This document shows positions 50,036-62,172 of a stretch of DNA of 64,000 bases, piece after piece. This DNA is from Himantopus leucocephalus. Its lineage: Eukaryota > Chordata > Aves > Charadriiformes > Recurvirostridae. A program made the translations under genes and the position numbers. The stretch spans positions 31,104,453-31,168,452 of the forward strand of contig RSEF01000006.1 in NCBI GenBank assembly GCA_003993805.1, given 5' to 3'. The notes beneath the pieces are model-generated. The model was given only the letters and a program-made list of their open reading frames with translations. It did not search any database and had not been told where the DNA came from. Positions within the stretch are counted from its first letter, which is position 1. Each line of letters starts with the position of its first letter.

Positions 50036-52819
50036 GTGAGTACTTATATTTTTAATGTTCAGTAATTAAATGCTGTTTACATATTACGTGATGATTTCAT
50101 TTTCTTGGAAAAACAAAATAGTTTTCTTAAGACTTTCTGAAGTTGGGGCACGTTGATATTTTAACTGAAAAATTAAATGCCTCACTGGGCTTCTCTGTTA
50201 CTTTCGTCCACAAGAATTAAGGTCTACTAAAAGTTGATTCTTTACACCTGGGTTAGAGGGACTGACTAAGCCAGTGGGTTATTCACTTTATCTCAACATA
50301 TATGAATGAAAGGAATAAGTAATTGTGTCATTGTTTAAATGACAGAATTTGTGGTGGGGAAATACAAATAGGCTAAGCAGCGGTATCTCCTGGAGACATT
50401 CTGAATGGGTTAGCCAGTCTGCCTCCCAGGGACATCATACGCAGCTGCTCTCCAGGGTATCATAACATGATACTGTGTGTTGTCTCCATGTTATTATTAT
50501 TGTGGAAAAGGTGCCTCTGGCAAATTTGCTTTAAAGCATTATATTTCTGATAGTCGTAGTGAAAGACGTGAAGGGATGAGAATGCTTATTACCCATGTGC
50601 AGAAATCCCTTGGTGAGCTGTGCCAATTTTGCTGTGCCAATATTCATGTTAAATAGTGATTTTAATCATCATAAAAACATATGGGGTGTTGGAGAACACT
50701 GTTCTGCTTTTTGTGGTTTTTGCACATACCTGTTCAATGTCAGACAACTGGATCATTTGTCTATTATTTCCTAACATTATCCCTACCTCAAACTACATAA
50801 AGAGGTATCTCTGAATATAGTTATAGCATCCATTCTGATCTATGGCCTTGTTTTTTAGCATTTCATTTTAGAATGTATACAAAAGCTTTGTTTTAGAATC
50901 ACTTTAAGGCATCATTTACCTAATAAACAAATGCTTCTTTTCTTTACTATTTTTTCTTTTCTACCTTAAATGATTTGCATCTGCAAGGTATGTTTTACAA
51001 AACAAAATTGACACATACTGTATTACAGATGCTGACATCTAGGCCTAAAACATTTATTCCTCTTGCCAGGTGTTAAAGAAATTTGGTGTGTGGTTTTTGG
51101 TTGTTCAAATGTAATTCTTTAAACTGGAAGATAATTTTTAAATATTGTACCTTGAAGATACTGTTAACATTGTTGACAGTTTACATAAAGTAGACCAATT
51201 TGAAAATACTCCTTAAAACTGTGATGTAAAGGTACTGTTGATCAAATAAATTGAATTCCACTTGTTGTTTGTTGCATAAGAAATTTTTCTTATTTCAAAA
51301 GAGAAATTTCAGTATTTAGAAGAGTGAATTTTTGTATCTATGGATTTTATAAATTTTGTAGATTTAGAGTTAGATAATGAGTTCATGAGAACTTCATGCT
51401 ATGAAGAGAGTGCTGTATAGGCTGTGTTGGATATGTGTATCAACATTTGTTTTGTCCTTTAAAAATAAACGTTATTAAATATAAGAGATGGAAAAGAAAT
51501 GACAGTAATGAGATTTGTAGACCGCAGGCACCTCTGTGAAAAACCTTATTTTTTTGCTATCAAGTTGCAGGTTGGTTCTATAAATCATGTTGGAGACAAA
51601 TTGTACTATATTCAAGATACCCTTTCACCTTTAACTCGCTGCTGTTATTTGTCTTCCATCAGATTTCAAAATATTTTAAAGATCTTGTTGTTCTGGAATG
51701 ATAAATTTTCTTTTAATACTTTCAGTCATTTAAAATGTGGTATATAAATGATTTTCAGAGTTATTTTATCTGGAGGTAATAAGATGCCTATGTTAATTTA
51801 AAGTAATGGAATTCTTTATTTCTTGCATTTAGTCACCGATGCATCATAATAGGAAATAATTTGTGGATAACTGACTGACCTAAGATTTCAATGACAATTG
51901 CTTATCAGCACTGTTCATTACCTGCTAAATCATGTATTAAAATATATGTATGTCATAGAGATTCTCCAATTTCTTATTTTTATAAGTATTTGAAAATATG
52001 GCCTTACCACGGACTATAATTGTGTAAGAAAATGTTTTGATTTTGTACCAGACAGGCATTTGGATGGTATTTTTCTGTGCTTATTTCACTACTCTGTAAG
52101 AAACTTTCTCTTTAGACACTTATATTGCTGTTTTGCTTCTCCTTGAAGTGAAGAATATTCTTATTTTTTACAGCACAGGAATAGTTATTGCTCAGGAGGG
52201 AGGAAAATACTGAGGAAAAACAGATAGTGTATACTTATGAGCATCATAAGTTTATGAGAAATAAAAATTCTACGCATATTTGTTTCTACCACTTAGAATC
52301 AAAATCAGTGAATGGTAGCAAAATAGGAATACAACTAGTAATTTGCTGTATGGTTGGGATCTTCTTCAGGAAAGTTTTAGTCACATGCTTGCATTTAGCC
52401 ATCTTCAAAATGACCAGTTTTAAGTGTTCAAATTTTATCCTTTTTTCCCTTGCGCAAATACTATCCTAAATTGGAATGCTTTTCTAAGCCAACACCATAG
52501 AATTCGATCCTGAGTGTATGGCTAACTGTTGTATGATTTTGGATGACCTCAATTTCTCTTTAACAGCAGGATGTGGATTGAGAATGCTTGTTCCCTTAGA
52601 GGAACTTTCTGCAACTTGTAATATTGTGAATCCCCACTGCCCTATAGAAGTTCAGCTGTTTCCATCTCTTTCAGCCCTCTGCCCAGCTTACCTAGTGCTT
52701 GCCTAGTCCTCTCCTCCCTCTTGCCTGCCATTGCCATCCTCAAGCCTAGGAAGGGGAAACAGACTGGTGTTGATGTAGGTACTGGTATTAACATCAATAG
52801 ACTGTTTAAGACAGTAAGT

Positions 52820-52842
52820 AAACTCTAAACTTAATAGAGTTT
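52820..52842. repeat. Small inverted repeat
   Basis: AAACTCT and AGAGTTT surround a short AAACTTAAT loop, giving a 7-8 bp stem including the flanking T/A pair. This size is expected by chance in a window this long; no function is inferred. Confidence 0.6.
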
Positions 52843-54755
52843 AGCCAGTGTGATAGCACAGATTGTTTTCTTCCTTATGTATTTCCTTTAGTAGTGATGT
52901 AGGAGTGTAAGCAGAATATTAATGCTGTACATGGATTGTGTTGTGATTGGGGAAGTGATCTGAGCGCAAATGAAAACACAGGAAAATTACAGATAGGTCT
53001 AGCATGATCAAAAAGAATGGGATTTATATAGGAAGTAACATGCTGAAACATTGCAGCGCCTTAATCTAAATACAGATACTATGCCAAAAGGATAAATGCA
53101 GGTACCAGCAAAGCCATCAAATCCTAGAGATAACAGGAGCTGTTTGTTAAACATCAGATTTCATTCTAATATGGCATTTCAAAACATGGCAGCACTGGAC
53201 ATGAGTAGTTTTTGTGCTTTAAATTATCAAAACTTACTAAAAGTGGAGTAGGAAACGCGTAATAGACAGGGCATGCAATAGTGTATTATCCAGATGGTGT
53301 GAAAATTGTTGCCTGTTTCTTCTATTAAAATTATTTTCATTTCCTTCTTCATGACTTCACTGTATGATTGAAGATGCACAACAGAGAGAACAAACTTCTC
53401 TGAGAGTAAGAGAATGAGAACAAGCCACACAAATATAAAAATTAGAAAAATATTGAATGTATAAGAATGCATGAGCAGCTGCATGATCGTCTATCTATTC
53501 TAGTACCCTGTTGTCAGTAGTGGCTGAATATGAGTGCCAGGGGAAGAGTATAGCAAATGGACAAACATATAGGCATACTTCTGTCTTTGCAACCAACAAT
53601 TTGCAGCTCAGGAACTTTGTGAGAGGAAGGATTTCTTGAGCCAAAATTGTTCGATGTGCCGTTGTATAGGAATATCAGGGGAAATCTTATAAAAGATTTC
53701 TTATGCATAATAAAAAGAAGAATAAGAATACAAAAGAAAGTTTAATGAATTTAAAAGCTGCAGTTTTGTTTGTCTTGTATGTTGATTACAAGTCTGCTTC
53801 TGGGTTGTGTCTCTGTTTCTGGTAGAGAGGCTGTGTATCCCGAGGTCTTTCTGTTAGAAGCCAATCTTTCTGTGAATGATAGGAAGCTGATTCAATCCCT
53901 ATAAATGAATTCTGAGTGGAGGCCAGAGATGGTTGTGCAGCTGACTTATGCATGTACACAAACCATAAATATAACATTTTGTCATGATGCATTCGTATTT
54001 GTTGTTGTTATTGTTCTTTGGTATCTCAGCCAGTGTGATGTATAACAGTGACACCTAGATAGCAAAGTATGCATCCAAATTGCAGCATTAGGTCTTCACA
54101 CATCAGCGTTAGACATACACTGCTGTTGGAATCAGTGCTCCTGGGTGCAAAGAAATGTGTGCTAAAACCAGATGGTTTTAGACTGATTGGGAGGAATCAC
54201 TGGGACAAATGCCACTTCTGTGATTTTTGACCTGGGTTATATACAGGCACAAAGCTTTAAATCATAAATGGATAAATAGTTAAACCAGTATTCTAGAGAA
54301 AATGAGAGTTTAAATTTACAATTCATGATATGTTACTGTACAGAGGGTGAATTACAGGCTTGCTAACAATCCCTTGGTTTGAAAGGATGTGGTAACGCTC
54401 CTCGTAAACCTCTTTTAGATATCCATATTTCTAAGGTCAAAAACTTTCCAAAATGTTTTATGTACATTACTTTTAGTGTCGTGGTTCCAATGCTGCATTT
54501 CAAACAAGAAGTGCAACTGATAGATTCTAATATGTGCAGAAGCATAAAAGCTTACAACAAATCAGTATTTTGAGTGTAAATCGTATTGTTTGCCCACATA
54601 GTTGTTAGAATTTCCATGACTTGAGCACTCAAAAGTTGCCTATTCCACCAAGAGAATTCCTATCTAAGACCAATCTGGCAGCCAGCTAAGAAAATGTAGT
54701 TGAAAAAATGTATGTGGATTTACATACCTTAGTTTCTTATTCCCTTTTACTCATT

Positions 54756-54772
54756 AAAAAAAAAAAAAAAAA
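54756..54772. repeat. Poly-A tract (A17)
   Basis: Seventeen A residues after CTCATT. No retroposon body is recognised next to it. Confidence 0.85.
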
Positions 54773-57296
54773 TATGTTCAGAAGCATTTTTTATTATTTC
54801 TGGTACTACCACCAAGAGTGAAAAGAGAGAACAAGTAGCTTCTCCATTTGGGTCTGCAGATGGGTTGCTGTTTTAAAATAAGCAGCAGTAGTGGATTACA
54901 GGGTATGAAACTTTCATACATTTGAGAAGATGTTCTCAGCAATGCACAGCAAGAATGTAGTTACAATTCAATAAAATTGCAATAAATTAACAATTTTGGT
55001 TAAGCTGGTGCTTATCTTTGGCCTGGACATACAGTTTTGTGGGTCCTTGGCTGTCTGTAAACTCAGAGAAAAAGCAGTGGAAACTTGCCTTTTGCATTCA
55101 GAAGTGCATTATGTATCCAGGGTAACACTGTAGAGTTTACTGTGCTGCAGAGCAGGCCCACTCTTAAATTTGTTAGAGATTAGAACATGACCTTTGAGAA
55201 GGATTAGAGAATCCAGGAATGAATAGAGGTCAGGAGGGATGGGTCACTTAAGAAGAGAATTAAAACGGGTGGGGCTGAATGATTCATGGGTTTTTTTGTA
55301 GAATTAAAACCTATTTATTGATCATTTATTCCACATTTTCCCAAGAATATATGCCTGTGATGGAGATATTTGTTGGATTTACAGCCTTTAAAAAAGAGGA
55401 AGCACCGTCCCGCCTGGTGTTTCCTTAATATTTGAATGTATCTTTTCTTTTTTCTTCTTTTTTTCCGGGCTTATTCATAGTCAAAGTTCTGATATAAGCT
55501 AATTTTCAGTAAGAATTATTATACTACAAATGTTACAATTCCTTAAAAAGGGGAATTAAAACTGTTGAAAGAAATCTCTCGAATTAGCATGCCAAATTTT
55601 CTCTTGTGGTCTGGCTACCTTGCAAGAATCTGGTAAAATGAAGGGGCAGAAACTTAGGTCATCATCTTCACAGAAGACTGGATATAAGCAACCATAAGCA
55701 ACCTCTGCGAAAGGAACTGTTCTAGGGGCTGATGGGTGCTGGATCGGGAATGCAACTTGGCTGTGGATGCTCTCAATTTGTGAGTGGCACACTGGGATCT
55801 ACCATAAATCACTTCTCGGGCTGCTCAGAAATTTGTTTTTGTGAATGGAATCTGGTTTTGCTTCCTTTTCCTCATCATTCCCCAGCTTTTGTCTTCCGTG
55901 TAAGGTGCCACTACTGAGTAGTTGTTGCCCCTGGATCCCGAGCAGGTAACCTCAGCAGCATTTAGCTCGGAGCCCGTGCCAAGGTGTGCCTGTCGTCAGT
56001 GCTGGGGGTACCACTCTGCGGTGGCACTCCCTGCCAAATAAGAGACTGTGTATAGAGCTGCACTGGGCCAAAGATATGTTGGCTTCCCTAATATTTCTCA
56101 TACTATACTGACATGATATCTTTTTTTAAAATTTTTTTTCTTTTGCTTTTTTCATAAATTGCAGGTTTTTCATTTTAAAATCACAGTGAGCTTTTCAGAT
56201 CTCTCAGCAGAAGAGCACAGTTATAAGAGGGTTGCATGCTAGTCAAGAAATGCAGATACGGTCTAATAGCTGTTGAAACATATAATGCAACCTGACAGCA
56301 AGAAGATACAGTGTGATTTTGTTAAGCACTCTGAGTGTGTGCAGGCAAACATGCATGTATATGCATTCAGGGACCTAGAGCATGACATCTTTTATTAAAA
56401 AATTATAAAAAAATAATTATCAAATAAATTGTGTACTAGAGGTAGCCATAAAGCACTAGGTGGCAGACTTGCTATGCTTAGAGAAAAATTAAACTCAAGA
56501 ACATTCCAAGGAGAGTATTTTAGAAGATAAATAGCAAGTAGCACTTTTAATAAAACTATTAGCAGAGATTTTCCAGATATTTAAAAATTATGTTGAAACT
56601 TAAAGGGCATAAACAGTAAATTTTAGTTATTGAAAAGGTGTTTGTTTTAGTTGAGTTGTGAGATGTATACCAGCAGTTAGATGCTTCGCTGCTGATTTGT
56701 AGAATTCATGTTTCCTTTTGGGGCAGCATTAATTTAAACTAAATACATATTGTAATTGTAAAACTGTCATGCTTGACTTAAAATAATGAGTTTCAGCAAT
56801 TATGTCTAACACTGATTGACTTTGATACACACTGAAACGATTTGTATTATTTATAAATACAGTAACAATAGTGACTCATTGTCTTTTGAATATATGGGTT
56901 TATACAAATAAATTCTATTTAAAAAGAAATCTTAGTGTTTAAAAGGTCTAGTGGAACAGATTATAGTTTAAATTGGACAATTCAAGGGTGGTTTGAGAAA
57001 AGATTAGCCTCAACAAACCTGCCAACTCAGAACGTATAAAGAGCAACAGGCAAACGGAGTCTTTGCCTTGAGCTAACATAACCACAGAAACCATCACCTT
57101 CCAGAGAATTAAAACAATAACCACACCAAGAATCTGAAGCTCCTAATAAAGTATTACGATCTCACCCCAGGCTCTGCGTACTCGTTTGCCAAATGCTAGG
57201 TTGGCTTGCAGCCTTTTTGGGCAGGCTAAAGAAACAGTTTTGCTGCCAATCATTTTCAGACTTTACTGTGAATTGGGGAATCTTTCCATCCACTTA

Positions 57297-57313
57297 CTTT
57301 TTTTTTTTTTTTA
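57297..57313. repeat. Poly-T tract
   Basis: About 15 T residues after CACTTAC. Low complexity only. Confidence 0.8.
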
Positions 57314-59100
57314 ATATTGGGGATTTTCTTTGTTTATAAAAAACACACTTTATTTTTGAAATGGGGATTATTTGCTTTCTCTGATAGCTTTTGCTGATGT
57401 ATCAGTGAATTTACTGGCTGGCATCCCCTTACAGATACTATTTAGTAACTTCTGACAAAGTAGACAAAGTCCTTTTAGTGACTTTTCATTTAGATAAACT
57501 ATCCTAAGTCAAAAGAGGATGGCCGCTACCCTGGACAAACTAGCTTTCTAACTGCTAAGGGGAAGAAAATAACAGATAAACGTTCATTATAATGTATGCA
57601 AATAACAGTCTGAATTAGAGGCCTTCATGACCTGATAGACTGTTCCACAAGTCCCATAATTATTTTTTATATTAATCTTGCAAACATAATATGTAGTATT
57701 ACAGTAAAATACCTATTAGTATAAAATTTAAAATGGTACAAATTGTGATTCTTTGTAGAACTATACGTTATGAAAAGCTTGATGAGGCAAGAGCTAGAGA
57801 GACTCGATGGCTTGGAGAGCTCATTCAAAAGAAGCGCTTTGCTGTGTAGGGGCCTCTAGGCCATGTGTGAAGCAGTTTTTTAAATGAGAAGGAAACTGAT
57901 GCAAACATCTACATATATACAATATTTTATTTTGTCTGTATATTGAGCTGGGGTTTATAGGGATGAATACTTGTTGGATCCTTGTGCTGTATATACAATG
58001 TGCTGTGTGTGTGTTTGTTTCCCTAACATGTCCACAAGGACAGGAGCTGTCACTCCTCAAACACCTGGGAGGCCTTAGAGCTCCCCAAGACTGGAGTTGT
58101 AAGAAGCAAACGGAATAGGAAAGGATCCATCAGTGTCCCTTTACTTTACCTTCTGACAGTGAAGGGAAAACCTTTGTGGTGGTTTTACAGTTGCATTGCT
58201 TCCCGTGCCGACTTCCCAGGGAAAAGAGAGAATTCTTGATCAGTGGGACTTCAAGGGAAGATCTGTAGTGAAATCTTGAACCAATTGAAATAGAAAAAAA
58301 ACCCACCCTGACTTCAAAAGTAAGTGGCTTATGGCTTGTGGGAGAATTTGCGTTGACTCCTTTGACTGGGAGTTCTTGGACAAACTAGCGCATTATTCTG
58401 TGTCAGCTGGGGTACTTTTCTCCTCTGGCAAATATGAAGCACTTGAGGATAGTTTAGCCTCTTCCATTGTTACAGGCTGAACAGCTAATGCAGCTGTCTA
58501 GTTATCGTACGGTATGCTGTGCAGGTGTCTTGGGCCCTGACCCACCTTATGTTAGCACACATATTTGTAAAAGTCGAGAGAGCAGTCAGTAATGTTTTCA
58601 GCTTTAAAATTAGTGTTGTGAAGCCCTCGCAGAGTATTTGAGTGAGGGGCTCCATAGGATCGTTTAAATGCATTGAGGGTCATTTCTGTCTCAAGATGAT
58701 GACAAAACCTTGGACTATATAAACGTTGAGAAATCTTACCTTAGGTTAAATGTGGACATTTTCAAGTTCAACTTCCTGACTGGCTAACTCAGCTCAGTTT
58801 CAGCGTATTTTAGAGTAGCCCATGAGTCCTTGATGTTAATTTATTGTCACTTTTTCTTAGCTTGAATTGTGAATATTGTTTTAAAATAATGTTCCAGAAA
58901 TATAACCCATTGGCAGCAAAGTGTAATTTTCTAGTCACTTGATATAAAGGGTACTGCTGACATGAAATGGAGGAGTAAACTGTGTGAGGTCAAAAAGCAG
59001 CAGTATACATTAGCAAAATAGATACAATAGCAAACAAGACATTCAGGGAAAGTTGAAAAATGTATCTGTCAAGGAGTATGAAGATACACTAGTAGAGAAG

Positions 59101-59116
59101 TAATATATATATATTT
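59101..59116. repeat. Short (AT)n run
   Basis: TAATATATATATATTTG, about five AT units. Minor microsatellite. Confidence 0.75.
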
Positions 59117-61251
59117 GATTTGTCTTTTTATGTTATGGGTAAATAAATATGCTTTACTGTGTTACCCCCTTAAGGAAATGCCATGGCCATCAGAATAATT
59201 TTGGAAAAATGACAAGCTATGTAAAATGTGGGCAGAAAAATCCTAAAAGGGCAAAAACCTCAAATTTTTCTTGTCAATGAAATCAGAATTTTAGAATTCT
59301 GCTTTTGTTGAGTAGAAATAGATACCACTTCTGTACGGGTTTGAAAATATGGCTAGACAGATTGTAAAGCGTTAGAGCCTTTCATGGCACTAGGAATGGC
59401 TGATGAAAGAGAAGATGGAGAGGTCATTATTAGAATGAACAGTAGACTGAATGGTGGAAAGAGAAAAATGAAATTAATCTAGGGAAGACAATGTACAACT
59501 ACATCATGCACATACGTCAGTTCATGTTCATTGGCAAGGCTTGCCTGCCACAATATATGGTCTATGAAGGTCAGGTATAGATGATATGAAAACTCAGTGT
59601 TTTTCAAATACCAAGAACAAACAGACTGTCAGTATTCGCTACAGTTTGCTGTTCCTTTTTTACGTGATAATTCAGTTCCTAGAAAGGCTGTGTCTAAAAG
59701 TTTGTGCCTCAGAAAGCAGTGGTATCTATCAATTGTTCTGTATTAAGCTAATCATCTAAACCATAAAAGAGGAAGAGGTTTGTGTGTTTCAGTTAGCAGT
59801 ACTTTCTTTCCACAGCCAAAAAAAGTCATGAATTAATGAAAGCACAGCTGTATCTAGTTCCTGGTTTATAGAAAAAATAGTGCTAGGAAAAGAGAATATT
59901 TCTTTTAATGTCTGGCAGCTGTTTGAGGTGGAAATTGAGTTTTCCAAGTCACTTTCAGAAAGGAGTCAGTGAGCCCTGCCACAGTGGCCAACGTTCCCTC
60001 TCTCAGGCGAAGAATAAATCTCCTCTGAAGGGTGGGTGACTGTGTTGGGGCTGAGAAAAACAGCCTTTTAGGCTCCATTTTTCCTTCCTCTGTTATTTCT
60101 GTTTGCTTAGTTTAAACAAATGTTTTATTATTTTATGTGCTTAACTGCCAGCCCTACAAGCTAAATTTGTAGGAAGTGGGGAAAGGAATCTGGGTTGGGT
60201 TTTTTTCTCCTCAAGTTTGTCATGCTGTACTTTACTCTCTACTAAAGGTTGAAATATTTCCTCCTATCTGTTTTAAAGGCTGTGTAGGCCGGATTAGGCA
60301 ATATTAGAGCTAAGTAATCTCATTTGTAAATGTTTGGAATTTTAATATAACATCACTGTTTGTTTTTTTGGTTTTTTTTTTTTCTGAATTGGCACACAGT
60401 TCTTAGTGTGAGCAAAAAGCAGTGAAAATGTTATTATTTAAATCAACAGATTTTACTTTAAATATGCCTGATGGCCTTTTAAATGAAAAGGCGCTTGTGT
60501 TACATCTTGTTTTCAAAGTTGTAATGCAAAAGCGTTCTGCTGTCTGTTGTGTACAAGTATGGTAATTTAGCATATCGTATTTTTTAAGATACAAAAACCT
60601 CTTCAAATTCATGCAATTAAAATAGATGAGACTGTGCAGTGAGGTATATGACATGCGTCATTCCTGTCCAGTATGAAGTGCAGTTTTGCTGAAAATGTTC
60701 TGGATTTATATGCTAGAAGAGATTTTACTTCTCAGAACTAACATGTTAAAATTGTTTGAGTAACGGCAAAGAATATCAGCAAAGTTGAAACATCTCAACT
60801 TCACTTTACATTGTGTATTTTATACAAATCACATGGAGTTAAGCAACATGGGGGAAGATCTGACATTTGGACTGTAGATTTAAGGTTTCTTAAGCAAAGT
60901 TCAACTAAATAATGAGAAAAAGGAAGAAAGAGAATTTTGAAAATGTTGAGGTTTTACAGGAGCACCTACATATCTGTGTATATTTATAGCCAATTTATGA
61001 AGTGCACGTTGTGTCTCCTTGTAAGGCCTGATCAACCAGAGGTTGCCTCTTTAATTGCCGAGGTCTGTGTTGGAATTATTTGAGAACCAGGAAAAAACCT
61101 GCTAATAATCCACACAGAAGTCATTGTGTGACTAGCTTCTGAATATTCTGAATTTATGTGAAAACTTGAGCGTATACACGTATAAAAGGATAAACAATTT
61201 TAGAAATAGTATTTATACTTTTACCATATCCTTATTATGGACGTAAACCCA

Positions 61252-61287
61252 TTTTAGAAATAAAAATCAGTTTCTTTATTTCTAAAA
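61252..61287. repeat. AT-rich inverted repeat, 13-bp perfect arms, 10-nt loop
   Basis: TTTTAGAAATAAA (61252-61264) and TTTATTTCTAAAA (61275-61287) are exact reverse complements around the loop AATCAGTTTC. It would form a simple hairpin in the intron transcript. The stem is A/U only apart from one G-C pair, and too short for a typical pre-miRNA. Confidence 0.85.
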
Positions 61288-61996
61288 AGAAATGAAGTAC
61301 CTTGTTTGTAGGGATTATACAATGAACTGAACATTATAAGAGCAAGATTTAAAATAACATTAAAATTTGACTGCTTTCGTTAACTATATGACAAGAAACA
61401 TCCCTCTGGCAATAACACATGAACTCAAATATTAATTTAATGTTGTTGTTTCTTAGATGTGCCATTTGAGTTGTCAGAACAAGCAGGGTGGAGATATCTT
61501 CAGTGTGTATAGACTATATAACAAAAAAAAATAGCATCAGGTTAGTGAGTACTGATGCTAGTATATTGCAAAATCATGTTGCCTGTTAGAGTTGTAATAT
61601 TAATATGAGTGTTGTAAAGCTGGTGATGCATCTAGATCACTATAAAGAAAATTTCATGGAGAGATAAATTTTAAATTCTACTATAATATTTTAATAAGAT
61701 TTTTTCTTGGTTTTGTTTGTACTTTTCTCCCACTTCAAGAGTATTATAAGAATTAAGATACTAGAAAGACTGCCTGTTGTGATAAAACAAAAGTTCATTT
61801 ACTGAGCAGTCCTTACTATTGAGTAATAACACATATTTTTGACTAATCATAATGCCTGTGCCATGAGCTTTGAAATGCTCCACCATTGGAGACATCTAGA
61901 CCTTTTTTCTAAAACTGATGTTTAAATAACTGCCAGTTGATGCACTCACTTTTCTTCATTGTTGCTTCTTTTACTAATATTTTGTTCATCATTCTG

Positions 61997-62172
61997 TAGT
62001 TCATTGGTTTCCAAACTCTGACCATGGTCCTGGGCAGAACTTGAAAAGGGGCTGCAGCTGTTCACAGAAGTCCCGTCAGTTGTTGCAGTGTTTTCAGTTA
62101 AGAGTTTGGTGAAATATCCATGAAAAAAATGAGACCGGGTTGTGGTCCATCGTTTAAAAACTTTAGGAACTG
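61997..62172. mobile_element. Possible ancient hAT-like non-autonomous DNA element
   Basis: The left edge TAGTTCATTGGTTTCCAAAC...CCATGGTCC resembles the reverse complement of the right edge (CAGTTCCTAAAGTTTTTAAAC...GATGGACC). These look like degenerate terminal inverted repeats of about 30 bp around a 176-bp element. The 'GTTCnnnnGTTTnnAAAC' wording is like hAT-Charlie termini. I could not find a convincing 8-bp target duplication, as expected if the insertion is very old. Low confidence. Confidence 0.35.
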
